The notes below the pieces were generated by a model. The model saw only the letters and a list, made by a program, of their open reading frames with translations. It did no database searches and had not been told where the DNA came from. Below are positions 35,244 to 43,187 of a DNA stretch of 43,517 bases, in pieces; the first letter of the stretch is position 1, and each line of letters opens with the position of its first letter. Made by a program: the position numbers and the translations under genes. Where the stretch lies: positions 1 through 43,517 of the forward strand of contig CANJSS010000007.1 in the NCBI GenBank assembly GCA_947476955.1, given 5' to 3'. Source of the DNA: Flavobacteriales bacterium. Lineage in GTDB: Bacteria; Bacteroidota; Bacteroidia; Flavobacteriales_D; Crocinitomicaceae.

Positions 35244-36017
35244 TTATTCTCCTAATCGAATTCGAATACCAACAGAAGTATTAAATATCCAATTCCGCAC
35301 ATCTTTTGGTGGTTTTGAATCGTAGAAATTATTGAATTCAAAACGGAAATCTATTCTTTTGAACGTGCTAAAGGTAAGGGTGTATTGTCCCATGAACCTG
35401 AAATCATTCAGATTGTTCCAAAGTGGTTGAAAATACGTTACGGCACTAAAGGAAAATGTTGATTTGGGATTGAAGTACCAGGAAATATAGTTGCTAGAAC
35501 GTAGGTTTTTCTGGATAATATCGGAAGATTGAATCGCTTCATATTCATAAAGTGTTGACATGCCTGCAAAAATTCGATAGCCATTTTTATCCAATGCCTT
35601 AATGCGTAAGCCCGTTCCTACTAGCGATCGCAAACGCTGATCCAACATTTGATTATATTGTGTTTGGGCGTAACTTTCCCATTTCCATGGACTTTTTTTT
35701 GTGCTATTTTTCTTGTTTAAGCGATAAGCGTATCGAAAGTGAACCATTCCCGTATTTGCATAAACCCGATCAGCACCTTTGGAATAATACCAATCTGTTA
35801 AAAACAAGTAATAATGCTTTTTGGTTTTGTATTGTAATCTTGGTCGAAAAGTTGCATTTAAAAGAAGGTCTTTATTTTGTACTGCAGAAAATCCTGCGTC
35901 AAAAGCGCCACTCCAGCCAGAAGTATCATCGTAAATTCTTCTGTTTTCAATATTAACAACTTGAGAATTCACTAGCCAGGTAATTAGGCTAAAATAAAAA
36001 CAAAACGCTATTTTCAT
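35244..36017 (-). CDS. DUF481-like outer-membrane beta-barrel protein
   Basis: The 257 residues begin with a signal peptide (MKIAFCFYFSLITWLVNSQ) and then show alternating-polarity beta strands rich in Tyr, Phe and Arg, ending RNWIFNTSVGIRIRLGE, as expected for an outer-membrane barrel. The pattern (SGAFDAGFSAVQNKDLLLNATFRPRLQYKTKK region; TGLRIKALDKNGYRIFAGMS) resembles the DUF481/YdiY family, whose function is unknown. I chose the ATG at 36017 because the longer version would overlap lptG and precede the signal peptide with unrelated sequence. It starts four bases after lptG, in the operon tgt-lptG-DUF481, so an envelope-assembly role is plausible. Confidence 0.75.
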   Translation of the reverse strand: MKIAFCFYFSLITWLVNSQVVNIENRRIYDDTSGWSGAFDAGFSAVQNKDLLLNATFRPRLQYKTKKHYYLFLTDWYYSKGADRVYANTGMVHFRYAYRLNKKNSTKKSPWKWESYAQTQYNQMLDQRLRSLVGTGLRIKALDKNGYRIFAGMSTLYEYEAIQSSDIIQKNLRSSNYISWYFNPKSTFSFSAVTYFQPLWNNLNDFRFMGQYTLTFSTFKRIDFRFEFNNFYDSKPPKDVRNWIFNTSVGIRIRLGE

Positions 36018-36021
36018 GCTG

Positions 36022-37095
36022 CTATTTTTGAGCAAATCGGTAGAGAATATAAGCAACCAAGCCGAATAATGCGTTGGGAACCCATACGGCAATGTACGCT
36101 GGGAAACCGACATTCATTGCAGCGACAGTTGTAACTTTCATAGCAAAAATATAGACAAAAATAATCCCTAATCCCAAAGCGATATTCACGCCTATTCCTC
36201 CGCGTTTTTTTCGTGACGCAACGGCAACACCAATAATTGTAAGTATATAGGTCGCAAATGGATAGGATGTTCGTTGGTATAATTCTATTTCATACATTGG
36301 AACATTTCCCGAACCTTTTTCTTTTTCCCGTCGAATAAACGATTTGAGTTCGGAATACGTCATCGCCTCCGCTACATTATCGCGTTGTGCCATTTCCTCC
36401 ATTTTAAAATTAAAAATGGTATCTTTTGTTTTACCTTCAATCATTTGATCGTTCGGATAACCAATATATCTTTCAAAATAATCGTTGAGTTTCCATTTAT
36501 TTGTTCCGTCGATATTCTGAGCTGTTCGTGCTTTGATGAAATAAATAAGGCTGTCCCCTTGCCATTGTTCCAATGTAAAATCATTCACTTCATTTTTTTC
36601 AGCATAATAACTAGAGAAATAGACAACTTGATTGCCTGGATATTCGGCGTGGTAATCCTCCACATTAATTGCATCTCTGTAGTATTTCTCTTCAAAATCC
36701 AAGCGACTTTGATTTGACTTCGGCAAGATGAAATGGTTCAAAATCAAGGAAATAATCATTAAAAAAGTTGCAGAAATCATGTAAGGGCGTAGAAAGCGAT
36801 GGAATGGTTTACCACTGTTCCACATAGGGATTATTTCCGTGTCCTGTGCCATTTTTGCTGTAAACCAAATGACAGAAACAAAAATAATCATAGAGGAGAA
36901 CATGTTTCCAAAATAGAGTACAAAGTTCAAGTAATACTCAAAAATAATCGCTGAAATAGGCGCTTGATTCGTTATAAACTCACTCAAACGTTCGGATAAA
37001 TCAAAAACCATAGCAAGAAGCATTATCACTCCCAACATGAAAAAGAAAGTTGTTAAAAACTTACGTATGATATAGCGATCTAGTATTTTAAGCAT
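36022..37095 (-). CDS. LptF/LptG-family permease of the lipopolysaccharide exporter
   Basis: LptF and LptG form the membrane core that, with the LptB ATPase, extracts lipopolysaccharide from the inner membrane. The 357 residues have three helices in the first 120 residues (MLKILDRYIIRKFLTTFFFMLGVIM start, a family hallmark), a periplasmic jelly-roll domain (about 130-265), and three C-terminal helices (YPFATYILTIIGVAVASRKKRGG, then LGLGIIFVYIFAM). The start resembles LptG more than LptF. It begins three bases after tgt. LptB and the second permease are elsewhere. Confidence 0.9.
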   Translation of the reverse strand: MLKILDRYIIRKFLTTFFFMLGVIMLLAMVFDLSERLSEFITNQAPISAIIFEYYLNFVLYFGNMFSSMIIFVSVIWFTAKMAQDTEIIPMWNSGKPFHRFLRPYMISATFLMIISLILNHFILPKSNQSRLDFEEKYYRDAINVEDYHAEYPGNQVVYFSSYYAEKNEVNDFTLEQWQGDSLIYFIKARTAQNIDGTNKWKLNDYFERYIGYPNDQMIEGKTKDTIFNFKMEEMAQRDNVAEAMTYSELKSFIRREKEKGSGNVPMYEIELYQRTSYPFATYILTIIGVAVASRKKRGGIGVNIALGLGIIFVYIFAMKVTTVAAMNVGFPAYIAVWVPNALFGLVAYILYRFAQK

Positions 37096-37098
37096 GCA

Positions 37099-38229
37099 TT
37101 ATAATCGGTTTTTCAATCTTGGAATCATCTGATTTTTCCATTCCGTAAAAGTATTAGCTAAAATTTGAACTCGTGCTTCCCGCATCAATTCTAAATAAAA
37201 GGCAAGATTATGAATCGTGGCAATTTGAATTCCTAAATTTTCCTTGGATTTTATTAAATGGCGAAGATACGATTTGGTATATACCTTATCCACATACGCC
37301 GTTCCATTAGAATCCAATGGTGAAAAATCCATTTCCCATTTAGCATTTTTTATATTGATAATTCCTTCAGAGGTGAATAACATTCCATGTCGAGCATTTC
37401 TACTTGGCAAAACACAATCGAACATATCTACTCCCATAGAAATACACTCCAATAAATTCGCAGGTGTACCAACGCCCATTAAATACCGTGGTTTATCAGC
37501 AGGTAAAATGGCGCAAACAAGATCTGTCATACTGTACAATTCCTCATCTGGCTCCCCTACCGACAAACCACCGATTGCATTACCAACCGCATTGTGCGAA
37601 GCAATTGTTTCTGCAGATTCCTCCCGAAGGTCCTTGTAAACACTTCCCTGAACAATAGGAAATAGCACTTGGTCGTAACCATATTTTGGTTCCGTTTCAT
37701 TCATTTGATTCATGCATCTTTGCAGCCAACGATGTGTCATGTGCATGGATCGTTTAGCATAATCGTACGCACATGGATACGGCGTACATTCATCAAATGC
37801 CATAATTATATCCGCACCAATTGTGCGTTGAATATCGACTGCTCTTTCTGGTGTGAAGAAATGGTAACTCCCGTTTATATGAGATTGAAACTTCACGCCT
37901 TCTTCAATAATTTTTCTAGATCCTGACATGGAATAAACTTGGTAACCACCGCTATCGGTCAACATTGGTCTTTCCCATCCAATAAATTGGTGAAGACCTC
38001 CAGCCGCTTCAATTACTTCTAATCCAGGTCTTAAAAAAAGATGGTACGTATTTCCTAAAATTATTTGAGCGGAAACATCTTCTCTTAATTCTTGTTGGTG
38101 AACACCTTTAACTGTACCAGCTGTTCCTACCGGCATAAAGATTGGAGTTTCTATGGCACCATGGTCGGTATGAAAGATTCCTGCTCTAGCTTTGCTTTTT
38201 ATATCTGTATGTAGTAAATCGAAGTGCAT
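37099..38229 (-). CDS. tgt: Queuine/preQ1 tRNA-guanine transglycosylase without zinc cysteines
   Basis: Tgt swaps guanine 34 of tRNAs for Asp, Asn, His and Tyr with preQ1 on the way to queuosine. The 376 residues carry DSGGYQVYS with Asp92, the substrate loop GGLSVGEP, and FDCVLPSRNARHG with the nucleophile Asp271. The usual zinc site CxCxxC followed by a His is altered: the stretch SPLDSNGTAYVDKVYTKSYL (303-322) has no cysteine, while the His of ATIHN (His340) remains. The ATG at 38229 was chosen because an upstream TTG lies inside the promoter box. It is first in tgt-lptG-DUF481. Confidence 0.95.
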   Translation of the reverse strand: MHFDLLHTDIKSKARAGIFHTDHGAIETPIFMPVGTAGTVKGVHQQELREDVSAQIILGNTYHLFLRPGLEVIEAAGGLHQFIGWERPMLTDSGGYQVYSMSGSRKIIEEGVKFQSHINGSYHFFTPERAVDIQRTIGADIIMAFDECTPYPCAYDYAKRSMHMTHRWLQRCMNQMNETEPKYGYDQVLFPIVQGSVYKDLREESAETIASHNAVGNAIGGLSVGEPDEELYSMTDLVCAILPADKPRYLMGVGTPANLLECISMGVDMFDCVLPSRNARHGMLFTSEGIINIKNAKWEMDFSPLDSNGTAYVDKVYTKSYLRHLIKSKENLGIQIATIHNLAFYLELMREARVQILANTFTEWKNQMIPRLKNRL

Positions 38230-38253
38230 AACATTGTTGAAAAATAAACGCTG

Positions 38254-38291
38254 CAAAGATACATGTATTTCATTATGTGTCCCATCTTTGC
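38254..38291. promoter_or_regulatory. Divergent promoters of tgt and the glycosyltransferase
   Basis: On the minus strand TATCTTTG (38261-38254) precedes tgt by 24 bases. On the plus strand CATCTTTG (38283-38290), one mismatch from the consensus, precedes the glycosyltransferase ATG by 20 bases. The two boxes make a natural inverted repeat GCAAAGAT / ATCTTTGC, so the start sites are close and may be co-regulated. Confidence 0.5.
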
Positions 38292-38310
38292 ACCAAAGCT
38301 TTGAATAGAA

Positions 38311-39450
38311 ATGCGATTTTTACCATCATTTGAATTTGGATTACCCTTATTTATATTTTATGTGTTCGTTGCGGCGGGAGCAATTCAACTTATATTCACA
38401 TTGGTAGTTTTCGGAAAATTAGCGCTTTACAAGAAGAAACCGCAGCTCGAAGAAACCAATCTACCTCCGGTAAGCATCATTTTGGCCGCTCGAAATGAAT
38501 CAGATAATCTATTTGAAAACTTACCATTTCTATTACAACAAAATTATCCCGAATTTGAAGTGATTGTTGTGAATCACCAATCCATTGATGATTCCGTATA
38601 TTTATTGCACGCCTACAAGCAACAGTTTCCTAATTTACATATTATTGAAATTGCTAAAAATCCGCATTTGAAACCCGGTAAAAAACTTGCTTTAACATTG
38701 GGTATTAAAGGTGCGAAATATGAAAATCTACTTTTAACAGATGCAGATTGTAAACCGGCTTCAGGAAATTGGTTAAAGAGCATGGCCTCACAATTTATTC
38801 CGGGCAAAGAAATTGTTCTAGGTTACGGACCATACTTGCGTGAAAAAGGCTTTTTGAATAAACTAATTCGCTTTGATACTGCCTATATCGCAATGAGTTA
38901 TTTTTCGATGGCTTTAGAAAAAATGCCTTTTATGGGGGTAGGTCGGAATCTTGCGTATACCAAATCGGTGTTCAATTCCGTGAATGGTTTCAAATCGCAC
39001 TATTTTATTTCTTCAGGTGACGATGATCTTTTTATTCAAGAAGCCGCTAAAAAAGGTAACTATGCAATCAATTTAGATCCAGAATCTTTTTGCTATTCAG
39101 AGCCAAACACTACGTGGGAAAGTTGGATTCGACAAAAAACAAGGCATTATAGCGCCTCTAGTCGATATAATGTTATTAAAAAGTGGCTGTTAGGAATATA
39201 CCCCTTCACCTTGTTATTATTATGGATTTCATTTGTTATTTTGCAAGTGAATTCCGAAGATTACCGTTGGATTGTTTTATCGGTATTTCTTTTTGTAGTA
39301 GTTTTAAAATGGTGGATACAAAGCTTGTGTTTTTTAAAATTAAAGGAAAAGAAATTTATCCTATTTCTTCCTTTATGGGATCTTTTTTATGCACTATTAA
39401 TGCCGATGCTATTTTATTTGTCGGAAAAGAAAAAAACAAATAGATGGTAG
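38311..39450 (+). CDS. Family 2 glycosyltransferase, membrane-bound
   Basis: The 379 residues have an N-terminal membrane helix (FGLPLFIFYVFVAAGAIQLIFTL), a GT-A catalytic domain with PVSIILAARNESDNL at about 52-66 and the metal-binding TDADCKPAS. An acceptor-side SSGDDDLFIQEA follows, then RQKTRHYSAS, which resembles the QxxRW motif of processive enzymes, and two or three C-terminal helices. It probably transfers sugars to a lipid or polysaccharide at the inner-membrane face. The donor and acceptor are unknown. Its last 7 bases overlap the start of the sigma-factor gene, so the two are translationally coupled. Confidence 0.88.
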   Translation: MRFLPSFEFGLPLFIFYVFVAAGAIQLIFTLVVFGKLALYKKKPQLEETNLPPVSIILAARNESDNLFENLPFLLQQNYPEFEVIVVNHQSIDDSVYLLHAYKQQFPNLHIIEIAKNPHLKPGKKLALTLGIKGAKYENLLLTDADCKPASGNWLKSMASQFIPGKEIVLGYGPYLREKGFLNKLIRFDTAYIAMSYFSMALEKMPFMGVGRNLAYTKSVFNSVNGFKSHYFISSGDDDLFIQEAAKKGNYAINLDPESFCYSEPNTTWESWIRQKTRHYSASSRYNVIKKWLLGIYPFTLLLLWISFVILQVNSEDYRWIVLSVFLFVVVLKWWIQSLCFLKLKEKKFILFLPLWDLFYALLMPMLFYLSEKKKTNRW

Positions 39451-40049
39451 AAGGGGAACATTTATCGGATAAAGCGCGATTCGACCTAATCCTTGTTGAA
39501 GCAGCAAAAAAAGGAGATCAATCAGCGTATGCGCAATTGATGGATCGTTACCGTGAATCTATCTATTACATGATGTTCAAGATGGTTCGTCACCAAGAAG
39601 ATGCCGATGATTTAACCATTGAAGCATTTGGAAAAGCATTTAGCCGATTGGAACAATATTCGCCAAGTTATGCATTTAGTACCTGGTTATTTAAAATCGC
39701 ATCCAATAATTGTATTGATTTTATTCGCAAAAAAAGAATCAAGGTCACATCGATGGATACAGGTTATACAACGGACAATGGAGAAGTGATTTTTGTGGAC
39801 GCTAAGGCACATACATTGAATCCAGAAGAAACAATCATCCATGGACAAAAAGTAATCCACATGCGGATGCTAGTGAGTAAACTGAAGCCTCGATATAGAC
39901 AACTAGTGGAAAAACGGTACTTCGAGGAGTTAAGTTACGAAGAAATTGCGGAAGAGCTCAACCTTCCATTAGGGACTGTTAAAGCACAACTTTTTCGTGC
40001 ACGTGATTTTTTATCCAGTATGATTGAAAAAACGAAGGACTCAATTTGA
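39444..40049 (+). CDS. ECF-type RNA polymerase sigma factor
   Basis: This 201-residue protein directs RNA polymerase to a set of promoters. Region 2 (about 25-92) includes YRESIYYMMFKMVRHQEDADDLTIEAFGKAF and the -10-binding FSTWLFKIASNNCIDFIRK. Region 4 (about 135-190) includes the helix-turn-helix SYEEIAEELNLPLGTVKAQLFRAR. Unlike most ECF factors it has no anti-sigma or membrane-sensor gene next to it. It overlaps the upstream glycosyltransferase gene, and rsmG follows after 53 bases. The linker between regions is of ordinary length. Confidence 0.92.
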   Translation: MVEGEHLSDKARFDLILVEAAKKGDQSAYAQLMDRYRESIYYMMFKMVRHQEDADDLTIEAFGKAFSRLEQYSPSYAFSTWLFKIASNNCIDFIRKKRIKVTSMDTGYTTDNGEVIFVDAKAHTLNPEETIIHGQKVIHMRMLVSKLKPRYRQLVEKRYFEELSYEEIAEELNLPLGTVKAQLFRARDFLSSMIEKTKDSI

Positions 40050-40059
40050 TTGCATTTCG

Positions 40060-40067
40060 TAATTTTG
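40060..40067 (+). promoter_or_regulatory. Candidate -7 box of rsmG
   Basis: TAATTTTG matches the -7 consensus exactly, 35 bases before the rsmG ATG, but lacks a TTG at -33. A short hairpin, CCAGG(N9)CCTGG at 40074-40092, lies in the leader. Confidence 0.35.
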
Positions 40068-40102
40068 TGTTACCCAGGACGAAACAGCCTGGAAAATGAA
40101 AA

Positions 40103-40732
40103 ATGAGTATGCAAACAATAAATAAATATTTCCCGAATCTTAGCGAGAAACAACTGGATCAATTTTCGCAATTGGAATCGTTATTTAAGTTCTGGAATGA
40201 GCAAATCAATGTAATTTCAAGAAAAGATACTGAAAATTTTTACGAAAGACACGTTTTACATTCACTTGGTATTGCAAAAGTTATTGAATTTTCAGATGGA
40301 AGTGAAATTTTAGACATTGGAACTGGAGGAGGATTTCCAGGAATTCCTTTGGCTATATTATTCCCAAACTGTTCTTTTACACTCGTGGATTCCATTGGAA
40401 AAAAAATCAAAGTTGCAAACGAGGTCGCTGCAGCAATTGGGTTAACAAATGTGCAAGGGATTCACGAACGCGCAGAAAATATTTCAGAAAAATTTGACTT
40501 TATTGTAAGTCGCGCTGTAACTGCAATGCCTTCCTTTCTACAATGGACCAAGGGGAAATTCAAACTTTCCAAAAAACATGCTTTGGCAAATGGAATTCTT
40601 TACCTGAAAGGTGGTGATTTATCAGAAGAAATGAAACCTGTTAAACAAAAGAATAAAATCTACAATTTAAGTGATTTTTTCTCAGAAGATTTTTTCGAGA
40701 CAAAAAAAGTAGTTTACGTTAAAGGGAATTAA
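40103..40732 (+). CDS. rsmG: 16S rRNA (guanine-527-N7) methyltransferase RsmG
   Basis: RsmG (formerly GidB) methylates G527 of 16S rRNA with S-adenosylmethionine. The 209 residues have the binding motif EILDIGTGGGFPGIPLA at 68-84, an N-terminal helical part with WNEQINVISRKD and FYERHVLHS, and VSRAVTAMPSFLQW. This matches the family in order and length. The ATG at 40103 is the first suitable one; an earlier ATG at 40096 is in another frame. The end lies 73 bases from a convergent unknown gene, with no strong terminator between. Confidence 0.96.
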   Translation: MSMQTINKYFPNLSEKQLDQFSQLESLFKFWNEQINVISRKDTENFYERHVLHSLGIAKVIEFSDGSEILDIGTGGGFPGIPLAILFPNCSFTLVDSIGKKIKVANEVAAAIGLTNVQGIHERAENISEKFDFIVSRAVTAMPSFLQWTKGKFKLSKKHALANGILYLKGGDLSEEMKPVKQKNKIYNLSDFFSEDFFETKKVVYVKGN

Positions 40733-40805
40733 AATATTATTTTGTAATGGACACATTATGCTCCATCCAACAATTTTGATTTAGCTGCAATTATTTTTTT
40801 TTTGA

Positions 40806-41348
40806 TTATGAATTCAGCCTGTATTTTTTGAAAAATGCATCCCAATTCCAAATGAAATTTGAGATTACCTCATCCATTCGTTTTAAGAAAAGTGGATTTG
40901 GGGCCTGCATACGTTTAAAATATTCATCTTGAAACTCATTCAAATTATATTTTACAAATAGTGCCTTAGACATACCATAAACCATATTCTTTGAAGGATG
41001 ATTTATCCGTGAAATAAAAGATTGGTAATCGCGTATCATTTTTGAAAAATCCAATGCGCTCATTTCGTACATTTTGGACAATTTCTCAAAAATGATTTTT
41101 TCTACGCGAACAGCCTGATCTGCATCGAAGGTACTTTCTAGAAAAGATAGATTTCCAACAATCACAACCAGTGCGAATTCGCCATTTTGATTTTCAGAAA
41201 TTCCTGGACTCTTTACAAATACAACATCTTCATTTATCAGCTGGGCAACTTCTTTGAAACCATTGTCAACAGTTTCATAAATCGCATTGATAAATATATT
41301 GGCAACTTGGTTGTCTGTTAATTTACGTTTTAAAATAGAACTCAACAT
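40806..41348 (-). CDS. Uncharacterised cytosolic protein
   Basis: I do not recognise this 180-residue protein. It begins MLSSILKRKLTDNQVANIFINA, has no signal peptide or membrane segment, and seems mostly helical. A middle strand (GEFALVVIVGNLSFLES) separates an N-terminal part from a C-terminal one with aromatic-rich ISNFIWNWDAFFKKYRL. The ATG at 41348 was chosen over a GTG ten codons earlier because a perfect -7 box TAACTTTG overlaps that GTG. It is convergent with rsmG and 157 bases from the phosphatase gene upstream. Its family may be restricted to Bacteroidota. Confidence 0.7.
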   Translation of the reverse strand: MLSSILKRKLTDNQVANIFINAIYETVDNGFKEVAQLINEDVVFVKSPGISENQNGEFALVVIVGNLSFLESTFDADQAVRVEKIIFEKLSKMYEMSALDFSKMIRDYQSFISRINHPSKNMVYGMSKALFVKYNLNEFQDEYFKRMQAPNPLFLKRMDEVISNFIWNWDAFFKKYRLNS

Positions 41349-41377
41349 AAAAATAGTTTGTTGTTTATTGTTTAACA

Positions 41378-41385
41378 CAAAGTTA
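41378..41385 (-). promoter_or_regulatory. -7 box of the uncharacterised gene
   Basis: TAACTTTG on the minus strand matches the consensus exactly, 29 bases before the ATG at 41348. The tandem GTTTTCAAC copies at 41423-41431 and 41435-41443 lie just upstream, 12 bp apart, and might be a regulator site. Confidence 0.45.
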
Positions 41386-41505
41386 AAAGGCTACAACAGT
41401 GATTTACAGTATTCAAAAGAAGGTTTTCAACTAAGTTTTCAACAACTTTAAAGAAAAATCCTTTTTTAGAATTCCACTTATCTTAACACAATAGATATTA
41501 GGTAT

Positions 41506-43158
41506 TTAATTTCCTAGAACTTCCAAAATAGGTTCTCCTGTCATTGCTCCAGCGCGCTGTAAAAAAAGCAAATGGGTAAGTGTTGCCGCAATATCTGCAA
41601 TAACGATTTTTCTGAAAACTTCTTGTCTTGGGATTCCTTTGCCATACCAGATTAATGGCACATGGGTATCGTAATTAAATGCTGAACCATGGCTCGTTCC
41701 TTTATGTGTAGTTTCGGTTTTTACTGATTTAGGAAGAAATCCAGGTTCTAAAATAAATAGTACATCGCCACTTTCTTTTGCGTGAAATCCCTTTCGAACC
41801 ATTTCGCGCCATTCATCATCATTTCCTGCCTGCATTAATTGCTCGGCTGTATAAACGCTCTTGACACCTTCCCATTGCGCAACAGATTCTGCTATAAAGT
41901 CTGCAACTGTCATTTTATTTATTTTTAAAGAGGATATTGCTGCGTGATTCAGATAAATATTCAGATTTTCTTGAGCGAGTATCAAATCTTGTCCGAATTT
42001 TGTTTCCACAGCAGACTTTAAATTAGCCATTTTTTCCTCTAAAAAAACATACCCACCAGGCAATTTTTTATCTACTAAATATTGTGGTACGGGTACAACA
42101 GCATGATCCGCAGTTATAAAAAGTGCAAAACTATTTTTACCAACTGTTTGCTCCAATTCATTTATTAACCGAGCAATTTCCTGGTCTAAACGAATATAAA
42201 TATCTTCCATTTCTACCGAGTACGGACCAAAAGAATGTCCAACAATATCTGGAGTGGAATAACTAATACATAGCATATCTGTTTGCGGATTTTTCCCTAA
42301 TTCCTCCGAATTTAAAGATTGAATTGCCAAATCGGTTAAGTATGTATTTGCAAATGGCGTGGTGGTAAAAACAGAATAATTTGTCCCTGAATTATTCATC
42401 GTTTTTAAATCGTATGGAAATGTTGGTGTTGTTTTCCCAGGTAAAAGATTTTCATATTGCGAATTATCCGGTCCACTTTCGCTGTAAGCAGAAATATCCA
42501 AAAAAGTATTCCACGTTAGCTGCATATAACTATCCACGCGATTCTGGGCATTAAAGTCAGCCACCCATTTTGGCAGCTCCTTCTTGAAAAAGGAACTTGT
42601 AATAAATTTTCCCGTGGCATAATCGTACCAATAGGAACCGTCACTTAAATGGCCTCCAGGAAGAATTGCACCGCGGTCTTTTATGGACATTGAAATGACC
42701 TTTGCGGAAGGATACGTTAATTTCAATTGATCGGTAATTGTATTTGTCTTTAAGTTTTTTGGCGAGCACATACCATAAGTGGAGCTTGTTCCAATGGATT
42801 GTACATTTTTATCTTCCACGCAACCGATTTCCGCACCTGTTTCTCGCTCAAACCATTCATTTCCAACTATTCCATGGTTATTAGGTGTTGTTCCGGTATA
42901 AATAGAAGCATGACCAGGGCCGGTAAACGTTGGAACATAATTATACTCCATATTTCTGCAATTTGTGCCTTTTTCCATAATTTTACGGAATCCATTTTTT
43001 CCAAATTTATCCTGGTATCGGTACAAATATTCGTAACACATTTGATCGATAACAATACCAACAATTAATTTTGGTGCAGCTGATTTTTGGGCAGTGGCAG
43101 TGGTAAAACCGACTAAGATGAATGCAAAAATGAAGAAGTTCTTCTTATAAATTTTCAT
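41506..43158 (-). CDS. PafA-type alkaline phosphatase
   Basis: This is an alkaline-phosphatase-superfamily monoesterase like PafA of Elizabethkingia. The 550 residues begin with a signal peptide ending TATAQ (about 23). The active-site set is complete and nearly in PafA numbering: Asp38 (VIDQM), nucleophile Thr79 (PTFTGPGH), Asn100 (VGNEWF), Lys160 and Arg162 (SIKDRG), Asp304 and His308 (TPDIVGH), Asp351 and His352 (ADHAV), and a C-terminal GTSHG. The Lys/Arg pair and Asn indicate monoesters rather than diesters. The protein should act in the periplasm or outside, releasing phosphate. No Pho-type operator is obvious upstream. The ATG at 43158 fits the signal peptide. Confidence 0.93.
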   Translation of the reverse strand: MKIYKKNFFIFAFILVGFTTATAQKSAAPKLIVGIVIDQMCYEYLYRYQDKFGKNGFRKIMEKGTNCRNMEYNYVPTFTGPGHASIYTGTTPNNHGIVGNEWFERETGAEIGCVEDKNVQSIGTSSTYGMCSPKNLKTNTITDQLKLTYPSAKVISMSIKDRGAILPGGHLSDGSYWYDYATGKFITSSFFKKELPKWVADFNAQNRVDSYMQLTWNTFLDISAYSESGPDNSQYENLLPGKTTPTFPYDLKTMNNSGTNYSVFTTTPFANTYLTDLAIQSLNSEELGKNPQTDMLCISYSTPDIVGHSFGPYSVEMEDIYIRLDQEIARLINELEQTVGKNSFALFITADHAVVPVPQYLVDKKLPGGYVFLEEKMANLKSAVETKFGQDLILAQENLNIYLNHAAISSLKINKMTVADFIAESVAQWEGVKSVYTAEQLMQAGNDDEWREMVRKGFHAKESGDVLFILEPGFLPKSVKTETTHKGTSHGSAFNYDTHVPLIWYGKGIPRQEVFRKIVIADIAATLTHLLFLQRAGAMTGEPILEVLGN

Positions 43159-43179
43159 GAAACATTGTTTTTGGTGATT

Positions 43180-43187
43180 CAAAAATA
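43180..43187 (-). promoter_or_regulatory. -7 box of the PafA-type phosphatase gene
   Basis: TATTTTTG on the minus strand is an exact TAnnTTTG match 21 bases before the ATG. It supports the start at 43158 rather than the longer reading frame that begins upstream. Confidence 0.45.

Noticed and set aside
38230-38256. Upstream TTG or GTG start extensions for tgt, comEC, grpE, the PafA-type gene and the uncharacterised 40.8-kb gene
   Set aside because: In several cases the longer start overlaps a TAnnTTTG promoter box, and the added residues precede the family's normal N-terminus or signal peptide.
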